Shown here one piece after another: positions 26,939 to 35,836 of a DNA stretch of 64,000 nt (positions within the stretch are counted from its first letter, which is position 1; the number at the start of each line of letters is the position of its first letter). Location: positions 1,674,001 through 1,738,000 of the forward strand of contig NZ_CP022316.1 of the NCBI RefSeq assembly GCF_002216795.1. Reading direction: 5' to 3'. Below the pieces are notes generated by a model that ran no database searches, had not been told where the DNA came from, and saw only the letters and a program-made list of their open reading frames with translations. A program made the position numbers and the translations under genes. The DNA is from Brachybacterium avium. GTDB lineage: Bacteria; Actinomycetota; Actinomycetes; Actinomycetales; Dermabacteraceae.

Positions 26939-27111
26939 CACGCGGAGCCGCCGTCCTCGCCCTCGGGATCCTGCGCGCGCACGGCCCCGCAGCGCCAGCA
27001 GGGCACGCTCGGATCCCGTGCACCCTCCCCCTCGGGCATGGCACCGCACTCCGGGCACAGCAGCCCCAGCCAGCACACGTCCTCGCCGGCCGGATCGGAG
27101 GCCTCGTCCAC
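26938..27111 (-). CDS. Small zinc-ribbon protein, 57 aa
   Basis: A 57-aa acidic protein from the GTG at 27111. It shows CPEC (19-22) and CWRC (38-41) knuckles in DVCWLGLLCPECGAMPEGEG and DPSVPCWRCGAV, i.e. a single zinc ribbon (with one more Cys at 13). AAGGAG lies 6 bases upstream of the GTG, which is strong support. It is likely a conserved small actinobacterial protein of unknown function. It lies upstream of nothing obvious; TerC is 107 bases behind it on the same strand, so it may be the last gene of that transcript. Confidence 0.65.
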   Translation of the reverse strand: MDEASDPAGEDVCWLGLLCPECGAMPEGEGARDPSVPCWRCGAVRAQDPEGEDGGSA

Positions 27112-27218
27112 CGCTGACTCCTTCGTGCAGGATCACCTGCGGGCCGGTCCACCCGGCCCCGTGCTCACGACTGTACGCCGCGCGGGCAGCGCCGCACCGG
27201 CGGCGTCCTGCGCCGGGC

Positions 27219-28238
27219 TCAGTGCTCCGCGTCGTCGTGCTCCGGCTCCTCGCCGGACCCGCCCTCGACCTGCCGGGACGCCTTCGGCGCGAACAGCAGC
27301 GAGGCCACGACCGCTCCGCCCATCGAGATCACGATGACCGTCAGCGACAGCCAGATCGGCACCTCGGGGACCTTCTGCAGCACCGAGAAGCCGGGGATGA
27401 ACTCGAGCGGGGCCTCGTGGATCGCGTGGATCATCAGCTTGATGCCGATGAAGCCGAGGATCGCGGCGATGCCGTAGTGCAGGTAGGCCAGGCGCTCCAG
27501 GAGGCCGCCGAGGAGGAAGTACAGCTGGCGCAGGCCCATCAGGGCGAACAGGTTGGCGGTGAAGACCAGGAACGGGTTGCGGGTGACCGCGAAGATCGCC
27601 GGGATCGAGTCCAGCGCGAACATGACGTCGGTCAGCCCGATGGTGATGAACACCAGCAGCATCGGGGTGAAGAGCTTCTTCCCGTCCACGAGGGTGCGCA
27701 GCTTGTTGCCGTCGTAGTTCTCGGAGACGGGGAGCAGTCGGCGCACGGTCCGCATGATGAAGGAGTCGGAGCCGTCGTCCTCCTCCTCGGTGGTCTGCTT
27801 CCACGCGGTCCACAGCAGGAAGATCCCGAAGATGTAGAAGACCCAGGCGAAGTTCTCGATGAGCACCGAACCGGCCACGATGAACAGCGCCCGGGCGATC
27901 AGCGCGATGATGATGCCCACCATCAGCACTTCCTGCTGGTACTTCTTCGGCACGGCGAACTTCGTCATGATCACGATGAAGACGAACAGGTTGTCGATGC
28001 TCAGCGAATACTCGAGCAGCCACCCGGTGACGAACTCGGAGGACGGCTCGATGCCGCCCACGAAGAACAGCACCACCGCGAACACCAGTGCGAGGCCGAC
28101 GTAGAAGGCGATCCACCCCGCGCACTCCTTCAGCGACGGCAGATGCGGCCGCTTGAGGACCATCAGGAGGTCGACGAGGAGGATGACGACGAGCACGGCC
28201 AGTGCCGCGATCTCGAAGCCGAGGTGGAGCTGGCCCAT
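27219..28238 (-). CDS. TerC-family integral membrane protein
   Basis: Membrane protein of 339 aa with seven to nine helices. The family hallmark motifs are LEYSLSIDNLFVFIVIM and TIGLTDVMFALDSIPAIFAVT, two repeats each carrying conserved acidic residues in the membrane (D-N and D-S), believed to handle metal ions. TerC/Alx proteins export or meter Mn2+ and support metalloenzyme loading of secreted proteins; tellurite resistance is the historical name. An acidic, His-containing C-terminal tail (EEPEHDDAEH) may bind metal. No yybP-ykoY-like riboswitch is apparent upstream; TACCCT near 28314 may be a -10 box. Confidence 0.92.
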   Translation of the reverse strand: MGQLHLGFEIAALAVLVVILLVDLLMVLKRPHLPSLKECAGWIAFYVGLALVFAVVLFFVGGIEPSSEFVTGWLLEYSLSIDNLFVFIVIMTKFAVPKKYQQEVLMVGIIIALIARALFIVAGSVLIENFAWVFYIFGIFLLWTAWKQTTEEEDDGSDSFIMRTVRRLLPVSENYDGNKLRTLVDGKKLFTPMLLVFITIGLTDVMFALDSIPAIFAVTRNPFLVFTANLFALMGLRQLYFLLGGLLERLAYLHYGIAAILGFIGIKLMIHAIHEAPLEFIPGFSVLQKVPEVPIWLSLTVIVISMGGAVVASLLFAPKASRQVEGGSGEEPEHDDAEH

Positions 28239-28385
28239 GCGGATTCCTTCAGGTGGGGCGGACGAACTTCCCGTGCTGTCGGGACGGGCCGGCTCGGAGC
28301 GGTCCGGTCTCAGGGTACAAGGGCGGACATCGGGGAATCCTGGGGAGCGGGCACTGTCACACCGAGCAGCACCGGTTCCCCTCGC

Positions 28386-29522
28386 TCAGTCGCCGGCGGC
28401 GAGCACGCCGACGCTCCGCCAGGCGTCCGCGACGGCGGCGTGCTCGGGCGAGCCCTCCCCGTGGGCCCGGGCGGCGGCCTCGAGGGTCGCGGTCGCGAAG
28501 GTCGCGAAGTCGGCGTCCTTGGGAAGTCCGGGGCGGGTCAGCGCCTCGTACCAGAGCGGGCCGGCGCCCTCCCACGAGGTCCCGCCGATCCCGGTCGCGG
28601 CGAGGTAGAACGCCCGGTTGGGGATGCCGGAGTTGATATGCACCCCGCCGTTGTCGTTCTGCTCGTCGTGCGGGAGATCGGCGTAGTCCGCCATCGAGGC
28701 GGGCTGCGGGTCCGTCCCCAGCACCGGGTCGTCGTAGGCGGTGCCGGGCGCCTTCATCGAGCGCAGCGCGACGCCCTGGACCCGGCCGGTGAACAGGCCC
28801 TCGCCGATCAGCCAGTCGGCCTCCTCCGCGCTCTGACCCTGCTGGCGCTGCTTCACCATCGCCCCGAAGCAGTCCGCGATCGACTCGTGCAGCGCCCCGG
28901 GCTGGGCGACATAGATGAGCCCGGCGGTGAACTGGACGACCCCGTGGGTGAGCTCGTGACCGATCACGTCCACGGCGTTGGTGAAGGACTGGAAGTACAC
29001 CCCGTCGCCGTCGCCGAAGATCATCTGCTCGCCGTCCCAGAAGGCGTTCTGGAAGTCCTGGCCGTAGTGCACCGTGGCGATCAGCGCCATCCCCTCGTCG
29101 TCGAGGGAGTTGCGGGAGAAGGCCTGGTGGAACAGCTCCCAGGTGGCGCCGAGCCCGTCGTAGGCCTCGTCCACGGACTCGTCCCCGCCGGAGGCCTGCC
29201 CCTCCTCGCGCACCAGGACGCCCGGCAGGGTGGTGCCCTGCTGGGCATCGTGGATGCGGCGCCGGAGGGCGGTCTCGGGGGCCGCTGCCGTCCGGGCCGT
29301 GCCGGTATCGCTCGGGATCCCGTCCAGGCGCTGTCGCAGGTGCGGCGGGACCAGCCCGGTGCCCGCGCCGGGAGGGCCGGTGCGGCGGGAGCGCGCCGCC
29401 CGGACCTCCCGGTTCCCCGCGACGCGCAGCCCTGCCGCGAGGGTCCGCGCGGCGGCGGCGGCCGGCGGGTCCTCACCGGCGCGGGCGATCTGCTGCAGCA
29501 GGTGCGGGGGATGATCCCGCAC
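28386..29522 (-). CDS. M4-family (thermolysin/protealysin-like) metallopeptidase, N-terminus probably frame-broken
   Basis: Zinc endopeptidase of 378 aa in the open frame. The active site is HELTH (zinc ligands plus catalytic Glu) with the third ligand in GALHESIADCFG; the C-terminal IPNRAFYLAATGIGG and catalytic His block are intact. There is no secretion signal, as in protealysin-like enzymes, which carry a short propeptide. The family start CGIIPPHLLQQIA is split: CGIIP lies in a second frame from ATG 29569 (MSNGARILDDETP), and PHLLQQIAR in this one. The break is at the run of five G at 29506-29510 (six expected). The full product would be 394 aa. It follows hutH by about 50 bases. Confidence 0.82.
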   Translation of the reverse strand: MRDHPPHLLQQIARAGEDPPAAAAARTLAAGLRVAGNREVRAARSRRTGPPGAGTGLVPPHLRQRLDGIPSDTGTARTAAAPETALRRRIHDAQQGTTLPGVLVREEGQASGGDESVDEAYDGLGATWELFHQAFSRNSLDDEGMALIATVHYGQDFQNAFWDGEQMIFGDGDGVYFQSFTNAVDVIGHELTHGVVQFTAGLIYVAQPGALHESIADCFGAMVKQRQQGQSAEEADWLIGEGLFTGRVQGVALRSMKAPGTAYDDPVLGTDPQPASMADYADLPHDEQNDNGGVHINSGIPNRAFYLAATGIGGTSWEGAGPLWYEALTRPGLPKDADFATFATATLEAAARAHGEGSPEHAAVADAWRSVGVLAAGD

Positions 29523-29621
29523 CCCAGGTGCGGGGTCTCGTCGTCGAGGATGCGTGCGCCGTTGCTCATGGCTCCAGCATGGCCCCGGGCACCGACGAGC
29601 GGAAGGCTCCGCACCCCGCTC

Positions 29622-31163
29622 TCAGGCGAGGGGGCCGGTGACCTCCTGGACCGCCGCCAGCATCGTCCCGTCCAGCAGCCGCGCCTCGGCCTCGGCGATG
29701 TCCGGGGCCAGGAAGCGGTCCGGGCCGGGGCCCTCGACGGTGCGGCGCATCACGGCGATCGCGGCGGCGCTCGGGGCCGACGGGGCCAGCGGGCCCCGCA
29801 GGTCGATCGCGCGGGCGGCGGTGAGCAGCTCGATCGCGAGCACGCGGCGCAGGTTCTCGACGCTGGTGCGCAGCTTGCGAGCGGCGTGCCAGCCCATCGA
29901 GACGTGGTCCTCCTGCATCGCGGAGGAGGGGATGGAGTCCACGCTCGCCGGCACGGCCAGGCGCTTCATCTCCGAGACCAGGGCGGCCTGGGTGTACTGG
30001 GCGATCATGAAGCCGGAGTCCACGCCCGGGTCGTCGGCCAGGAACGGCGGCAGGCCGTGGGAGCGGGTCTTGTCCAGCATCCGGTCGGTGCGGCGCTCGG
30101 CGATCGAGGCGAGATCCGCGGAGACCACGGCCAGGAAGTCGAGCACGTAGGCGACGGGCGCGCCGTGGAAGTTGCCGTTGGAGGTGACGGTGCCGTCCTC
30201 GAGCACGACGGGGTTGTCGATCGCGGCGGCGAGCTCCCGCTCGGCGACGGTGCGGGCGTGCTCGATGGTGTCGCGCACCCCGCCGGCGACCTGCGGGGCG
30301 CAGCGCAGCGAGTAGGCGTCCTGCACGCGGGAGCCCTCGGCGGCGACGTCGGCGACGATCGGGGAGTCCGCGAGCAGGGCGAAGATGTTCGCGGCCGAGG
30401 CCTCCTGGCCGGGGTGCGGGCGCAGCGGGGCGTGCAGCTCGGGCCGGAACACGCTGTCGCGGCCGCGCAGGCCCTGCACGGACAGGGCGGTGGTGAGATC
30501 GGCGGTGCGCACCAGGTCGTCGAGGTCGGCGATCGCCATCAGCAGCATGCCGAGCATGCCGTCGGTGCCGTTGATCAGCGCGAGCCCCTCCTTCTCCTCG
30601 AGCAGCACGGGCTCGATCCCGGCCTCGGCGAGCAGCTCGGGCACGGGGCGCTCCTGCCCGTCGCGGTCGCGGGCGCGGCCCTCGCCCATCAGCACGATCG
30701 CGCAGTGCGAGAGCGGGGCGAGGTCGCCGGAGCAGCCCAGGGAGCCGTACTCGTGGACGATCGGGGTGATCTGCGCGTTCAGCAGCGCGAGGATCGTCTC
30801 GACCACGACGGGTCGAACGCCGGTGCGTCCGGAGGCGAGGGTGCGGGCGCGCAGCAGCATCAGGGCGCGCACCACCTCGGTCTCCACCTCCGGGCCGGCC
30901 CCGGCCGCGTGCGAGCGGATCAGCGAGCGCTGCAGGGCATGGCGCATGCTCGGCGGGATCGCGGTGTCCGCGAGGGCGCCGAAGCCGGTGGAGACGCCGT
31001 AGACGGGGGTGTCCCCGGCGGCGAGCGCATCGATGTGCGCGCGGACCGCGGCGACCTGCTCCCGGGCGGCGGGGTCGAGCTCGACGTGTGCCCGATGGCG
31101 GGCGACGGCGAGGACGTCGGCGGGGGTCAGGCCGGAGGTGGAGAGGGTGACGGGACTGGTCAT
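29622..31163 (-). CDS. hutH: Histidine ammonia-lyase
   Basis: First enzyme of histidine degradation: removes ammonia from L-histidine to give trans-urocanate. It is 513 aa, the usual length. The internal cofactor tripeptide lies in GSLGCSGDLAPLSH, so the MIO group would form from C144-S145-G146 rather than the common Ala-Ser-Gly; Cys at this position occurs in actinobacterial enzymes and is compatible with cyclisation. Other landmarks are YGVSTGFG (53-61, with the active-site Tyr) and the C-terminal helices. The ATG at 31163 has AAAGGT upstream. It is the fourth gene of hutU-hutI-YjiH-hutH. Confidence 0.95.
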   Translation of the reverse strand: MTSPVTLSTSGLTPADVLAVARHRAHVELDPAAREQVAAVRAHIDALAAGDTPVYGVSTGFGALADTAIPPSMRHALQRSLIRSHAAGAGPEVETEVVRALMLLRARTLASGRTGVRPVVVETILALLNAQITPIVHEYGSLGCSGDLAPLSHCAIVLMGEGRARDRDGQERPVPELLAEAGIEPVLLEEKEGLALINGTDGMLGMLLMAIADLDDLVRTADLTTALSVQGLRGRDSVFRPELHAPLRPHPGQEASAANIFALLADSPIVADVAAEGSRVQDAYSLRCAPQVAGGVRDTIEHARTVAERELAAAIDNPVVLEDGTVTSNGNFHGAPVAYVLDFLAVVSADLASIAERRTDRMLDKTRSHGLPPFLADDPGVDSGFMIAQYTQAALVSEMKRLAVPASVDSIPSSAMQEDHVSMGWHAARKLRTSVENLRRVLAIELLTAARAIDLRGPLAPSAPSAAAIAVMRRTVEGPGPDRFLAPDIAEAEARLLDGTMLAAVQEVTGPLA

Positions 31164-31217
31164 GAGGGACCTTTCTGGGGTTCGGGGTCGTTGGGGAGGG
31201 GCGGTGCCGATGGTCGG

Positions 31218-32591
31218 CTACAGCAGCAGGTGCGCCAGCGGAGCGGCGATCAGGATGGTCAGCACCACCCGGAGGAACCACACCACCACCATGTGCACCA
31301 CGGAGACCGGGATGCGGGTGGCCAGGATCGAGGGCACCAGCGCGGAGAAGAACACGATCTGGGAGACGGCGGTGACGCCCACGGTGAAGCGCAGCACCTC
31401 GGACTCGTGGCCGGCGACCACGGTGGCGGGCAGGAACATCTCCGCGATGCCCACCGAGACCGCCTTGCCGGCCAGGGCCGGGTCCGGCAGCTGCACGAGG
31501 TACGCGAACGGCACGAACAGCCAGCCGAGCACGTCGAAGACCGGCGTATAGGTGGCCAGCAGCAGACCGATGAGACCGACGGAGAGGATCGAGGGGACGA
31601 TCGCCGCGGCCATCAGCACACCGTCCTTGAAGGTGGCCCAGGTGCCGCGCCCGATCCCGGGGGCGTTCGCCAGCGCCCGCATCGCCTCGTCCCAGGCCTG
31701 CCGGAGACGGTTCCCGCGGGAGGCCGGCTCCGGCGAGTGCTCGATGCCTTCGAAGGGCACATCCGGCACCCGGCTCAGCGGCGGGATCCGCACCGTGATC
31801 GCGGTGACCGCGAAGGTGACCGCCAGGGTGAGGAAGAAGTACAGCGTCCAGTGGTGCATCAGGTCCAGGGTGCTGGCCACGATCACCATGAAGGTCGCCG
31901 AGACGGTGGAGAAGCCGGTCGCGATGATCGCGGCCTCCTTGCCGGTGTAGCGGCCCTCGCGGTAGACGCGGTCGGTGATCAGCAGCGCCAGCGAGTAGGA
32001 GCCGACGAAGGAGGCGACGGCGTCGACCGCAGCCCGGCCGGGCACCTTCCACACCGGACGCATGATCGGCTGGACCAGCACGCCGATGAACTCCATCAGC
32101 CCGTAGTTGATCAGCAGCGCCAGGAACACGGCGCCGACGGGGACGAGCATCCCGACGGGGATCCCCAGCTTCTCCCACAGGAACGGGCCGATGTCCGGGT
32201 TGCCGAGCGGGCCCGGATAGAAGCCGGCCGCCGCGCAGACCGCGACCACCAGGCCCACGATGTTCAGCAGTGCGAAGACGGTGCGCAGCGTGGACCGCTT
32301 CCAGCTGCCGGTGGCGAAGGGGCGCACGGTCCCCAGCAGCACCAGGGCGACCACCACCCAGGGCACGGCCGGTCCCAGCACCCACATCACGAAGGTCAGC
32401 GCGTGGTCCACCAGGATGGTGGACTCCCCGCCGATCTCGACGGAGCCGAAGAACATCGCCAGACCGATCGCGCTGTAGACGAAGAATCGCCAGCGGTTCT
32501 CGGGCATCGGGCGGATCTCGATGCCGGTGGTGTTGCGGCGCGCGGCGGCGCCGTCGAATCCGGGGTCATGCGCAGCGTCGGACGTCGTCAT
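31218..32591 (-). CDS. YjiH-family membrane protein, candidate histidine/urocanate transporter
   Basis: Protein of 457 aa with about ten to twelve helices and the nucleoside-recognition (Gate) fold: blocks VDAVASFVGSYSLALLITDRVYREGRYTGKEAA (in parts) and AEMFLPATVVAGHES match the YjiH group. Its location between hutI and hutH, with 54- and 57-base gaps, argues for uptake of histidine or urocanate or for export of a pathway product; no other transporter is encoded in the cluster. GAGGAGA precedes the ATG at 32591. The biochemical function of the family is not established, so the transport role is an inference from context. Confidence 0.82.
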   Translation of the reverse strand: MTTSDAAHDPGFDGAAARRNTTGIEIRPMPENRWRFFVYSAIGLAMFFGSVEIGGESTILVDHALTFVMWVLGPAVPWVVVALVLLGTVRPFATGSWKRSTLRTVFALLNIVGLVVAVCAAAGFYPGPLGNPDIGPFLWEKLGIPVGMLVPVGAVFLALLINYGLMEFIGVLVQPIMRPVWKVPGRAAVDAVASFVGSYSLALLITDRVYREGRYTGKEAAIIATGFSTVSATFMVIVASTLDLMHHWTLYFFLTLAVTFAVTAITVRIPPLSRVPDVPFEGIEHSPEPASRGNRLRQAWDEAMRALANAPGIGRGTWATFKDGVLMAAAIVPSILSVGLIGLLLATYTPVFDVLGWLFVPFAYLVQLPDPALAGKAVSVGIAEMFLPATVVAGHESEVLRFTVGVTAVSQIVFFSALVPSILATRIPVSVVHMVVVWFLRVVLTILIAAPLAHLLL

Positions 32592-32648
32592 CGACGGTCT
32601 CCTCTGGTCAGGACTGCGGGGGCGGGACGAGGTGGCGGCGGAAGAGGG

Positions 32649-33926
32649 TCAGGCCCTCGCTGTCGAGGGCTGCTCGATGCCGCGGCGCCACACCCGGTGG
32701 GTGAGCGGCATGCCGGGGCGATAGGCGAGGTGGATCGCGGCGGGCGCGTCGAGCACGTGCAGATCGGCGCGGGCACCGATCCCGAGGTGGCCGACGTCGG
32801 TGCGGCGCAGGGCGAGCGCCCCGCCGCGGGTGGCGGCGCGGAGCGCCTCGGCCAGCGAGAGGTGCATCTGCAGCACGGCGGTCGTGACGCAGAAGCTCAT
32901 CGCGCTGGTATAGCTGGTGCCGGGGTTGCAGTTGGAGGCGATCGCGACGGCCGCGCCGGCGTCCAGCAGCTCCCGGGCCGGTGCGAACGGGGCCCGGGTG
33001 GAGAGGTCGCAGGCCGGCAGCACGGTGGCGACCGTCGGTCCGGCGTCGACGGCGAGTCGGCCCGGCCGGCCCCCGGGCGCGGTGTCGCGGGCGGTGGTGG
33101 CCGCGAGCGCCTCGATGTCGGCGGCGGCGAGATGGTTGACGTGGTCGACGCTCGCGGCCCCGAGCTCGGTAGCCAGCGCGACACCCCCGGAGCGGCCCAG
33201 CTGATTGCCGTGCACGCGCAGTCCGAGGCCGGCAGCGGCGCCGGCGCGCAGCACCTGCTCCGACTGCCCGGGGTCGAAGGCGCCCGCCTCGCAGAAGACG
33301 TCGATCCAGCGCACGTGCGGGGCCACGGCGGTGAGCATCTCGCCGCTGACGAGGTCCACGTACTCCTGGGCCCGATCAGCGAACTCGCGCGGCACCAGGT
33401 GGGCACCGAGGAAGGTCGCCTCGTCGAGCTGTCCTTCCTGCACCAGTGCGGAGGCGAGCTCGGCGGCGCGGAGCTCGTCCGCGACGGTGAGCCCGTACCC
33501 GGTCTTCGTCTCCAGGCAGGTGGTGCCGCCGGCGACCGCCTCCGCGATCCGACCGAGGACCAGTTCGCGCAGGTGCTCGTCGGAGGCGGAGCGGGTGGCG
33601 TCGGTGGTGACGCCAATGCCGCCGGCCGAGTACGACTGCCCGGCCATCCGGGCCTCGAACTCGGCGGCGCGGTCGCCGTCGAACACCAGATGGGAGTGGG
33701 AGTCGACCCAGCCCGGCAGCACCGCTCTGCCGCCGAGGTCGACGGCGGCGTCGGCCGGGGGCGCCTCGGCGGCGGGGCCGGTCCAGGCGATCCGCCCGTC
33801 CTCGATGACCAGGGCGGCGTCGCGCCGCACCTGCTCATCGGTCGTCTCGCCGGGGCGTGCCGGGTCGTCCAGAGCGGGATCGAGGGTCCACAGCTCGCTG
33901 ATGCCGGAGATCAGGGTGCTCGTCAT
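32649..33926 (-). CDS. hutI: Imidazolonepropionase
   Basis: Third enzyme of histidine degradation: hydrolyses 4-imidazolone-5-propionate to N-formimino-L-glutamate. It is a 425-aa amidohydrolase with a metal-dependent TIM barrel. Metal and substrate residues are in PGWVDSHSHLVFDGDRAAEF (the HxH pair), the central GTTCLETKTGYGL, the VHGNQLG block and the SNCNPGTSYT block. All family motifs appear intact. CAGGAG lies 9 bases before the ATG at 33926. Second gene of the cluster, 81 bases after hutU. Confidence 0.95.
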   Translation of the reverse strand: MTSTLISGISELWTLDPALDDPARPGETTDEQVRRDAALVIEDGRIAWTGPAAEAPPADAAVDLGGRAVLPGWVDSHSHLVFDGDRAAEFEARMAGQSYSAGGIGVTTDATRSASDEHLRELVLGRIAEAVAGGTTCLETKTGYGLTVADELRAAELASALVQEGQLDEATFLGAHLVPREFADRAQEYVDLVSGEMLTAVAPHVRWIDVFCEAGAFDPGQSEQVLRAGAAAGLGLRVHGNQLGRSGGVALATELGAASVDHVNHLAAADIEALAATTARDTAPGGRPGRLAVDAGPTVATVLPACDLSTRAPFAPARELLDAGAAVAIASNCNPGTSYTSAMSFCVTTAVLQMHLSLAEALRAATRGGALALRRTDVGHLGIGARADLHVLDAPAAIHLAYRPGMPLTHRVWRRGIEQPSTARA

Positions 33927-34007
33927 TCCAGGGGCTCCTGCAGGTCGGGGTGGAGAGGGCGGAGATCCGCAGCCGGAGCACGCCTCCGCAGCGGCTGCGG
34001 GGCGGGG

Positions 34008-35688
34008 TCAGTCCCGGCGCACCGGGGTCATCGGCACGCGCACGCCGCGCTCGTGGGCGACCTCGTCGGCGCGGGAGTAGCCGGCATCGACGTGGCGGAT
34101 CACGCCCATGGCGGGGTCGTTGGTCAGCAGACGCTCGAGCTTCTGCCGCGCGAGGTCGGTGCCGTCGGCGACACCCACCTGGCCGGCGTGGATCGAGCGG
34201 CCGATGCCCACGCCGCCGCCGTGGTGGATCGAGACCCAGGTAGCGCCCGAGCTGGTGGAGGTCAGCGCGTTCAGCAGCGGCCAGTCGGCGATCGCGTCGG
34301 AGCCGTCGAGCATCGACTCGGTCTCCCGGTACGGGGAGGCGACGGAGCCGGAGTCGAGGTGGTCGCGGCCGATGACGATCGGGGCCTTGACCTTCCCGTC
34401 GCGCACGAGGTCGTTGAAGAGCATCCCCGCCTTGTGGCGCTCGCCGTAGCCGAGCCAGCAGATGCGGGCCGGCAGGCCCTCGAACTCGACGAACTCGTCC
34501 GCGGCGTCGAGCCAGCGGTGCAGGTGCTCGTTCTCGGGAACAGCTCCTTCAGCGCCGCGTCGGTGACCTTGATGTCCTCGGGATCACCGGAGAGAGCCAC
34601 CCAGCGGAACGGGCCGAGGCCCTCGCAGAACAGGGGCGGATGTAGGCGGGCACGAAGCCGGGGAACTCGAAGGCGCGGTCGTAACCGGCGTGGCGGGCCT
34701 CGTCGCGGATCGAGTTGCCGTAGTCGAACACCTCGGCGCCGGCGTCCTGGAATTCGACCATGGCCTGGACCTGGCGGGCCATCGCCTCGCGGGACTTCTT
34801 GGTGAAGCCCTCGGCGTCGGCCTCGGCCTCGCGCTGCCAGTCCTCGACGGTGATCTCGGTGGGCAGGTAGCTCAGCGGGTCGTGGGCGCTGGTCTGGTCG
34901 GTGACCACGTCGATCTGCAGGTCACCGGCCTTGTGGCGCTCGAGCAGGGCGGGGAAGACGTCCGCCGCGTTGCCGACGATCCCGATGGAGAGGCCCTTCT
35001 TCTCGGCCTGGGCGGCGTTCGCGCGGGCGATCGCGTCATCGAGGTCGTCGGCGATCTCGTGGCAGTAGCGCTTGGCGACGCGGCGCTCGAGGCGGGCGCG
35101 GTCCACCTCCACGATCAGGCAGACGCCGCCGTTGAGTGTGACGGCCAGCGGCTGGGCGCCGCCCATGCCGCCGCAGCCGCCGGTGAGGGTGATGGTGCCG
35201 GCGAGGGTGCCCCCGAAGCGCTTGGCGGCGACGGCCGCGAAGGTCTCGTAGGTGCCCTGGAGGATGCCCTGGGTGGCGATGTAGATCCAGGAGCCGGCGG
35301 TCATCTGCCCGTACATCATCAGGCCCTCGGCCTCGAGCCGGCGGAACTCGGGCCAGTTCGCCCAGTCGCCGACGAGGTTGGAGTTGGCCAGCAGCACGCG
35401 GGGGGCCCATTCGTGGGTGCGCAGCACGCCGACGGGCTTGCCGGACTGGACCAGGAGGGTCTCGTCGTCCTCGAGGTCCTGCAGGGTCTCCACGATCGCG
35501 TCGAAGGCCTCCCAGGAGCGGGCGGCGCGGCCGGTGCCGCCGTAGACGACGAGGTCGTCGGGGCGCTCGGCGACCTCGGGGTCGAGGTTGTTCATCAGCA
35601 TGCGCAGCGGCGCCTCGGTCTGCCAGGACTTCGCGCTGAGGGTGGTGCCGCGGGCGGCGCGGACGGGGCGGGCTCCGGGGAGGGACAT
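34008..35688 (-). pseudogene. hutU: Urocanate hydratase, broken by two one-base losses
   Basis: Second enzyme of histidine degradation, NAD+-dependent conversion of urocanate to imidazolonepropionate. From ATG 35688 the frame reads [20 protein letters not shown] and continues normally through [27 protein letters not shown] and the conserved [12 protein letters not shown]. At 34633-34636 (four G, five expected) the reading shifts; [17 protein letters not shown] continues in the next frame. At about 34531-34537 it shifts again; the rest ([38 protein letters not shown]) is intact to 34008. With both bases restored the protein is 560 aa, normal for the family. The perfect preservation on both sides favours sequence error. 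CAGGAG precedes the ATG by 7 bases. Confidence 0.9.
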
Positions 35689-35772
35689 CTCTGGCTCCTG
35701 GGGTCGGGGGCTGCTCGGGTACCCCCAGCACACCACCGCCGACGAGGCCGGTCGAGGGCCTCGCGACCGCTT

Positions 35773-35792
35773 GTGTCCGGTATCCCGGACAC
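35773..35792. promoter_or_regulatory. Palindromic operator upstream of hutU
   Basis: GTGTCCGGTATCCCGGACAC has two perfect 8-bp arms around a 4-base spacer and is centred about 95 bases upstream of the hutU start. Its core TCCGGTATCCCGGA agrees at 10 of 14 positions with the HutR operator TCTGwwATwCCAGA that I recall for corynebacterial IclR-type regulators, with the differences towards G/C. It is the natural candidate binding site for the IclR protein encoded at 36956-37750. Confidence 0.6.
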
Positions 35793-35836
35793 GTGGTGCC
35801 GGCGTCGGCGCGGGCGCCGACGCGGACGGCGGCGGG

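Noticed and set aside
28239..28385. Possible Mn2+ (yybP-ykoY) riboswitch before the TerC gene
   Set aside because: The conserved loop sequences of that riboswitch are not present; only a plain -10-like hexamer is seen.
26904..34805. A 2633-codon open frame on the + strand
   Set aside because: It is antisense to TerC, M4, hutH, YjiH and hutI, has extreme Arg/Gly/His/Gln composition and no homology; it arises from the high GC3 of the true genes.
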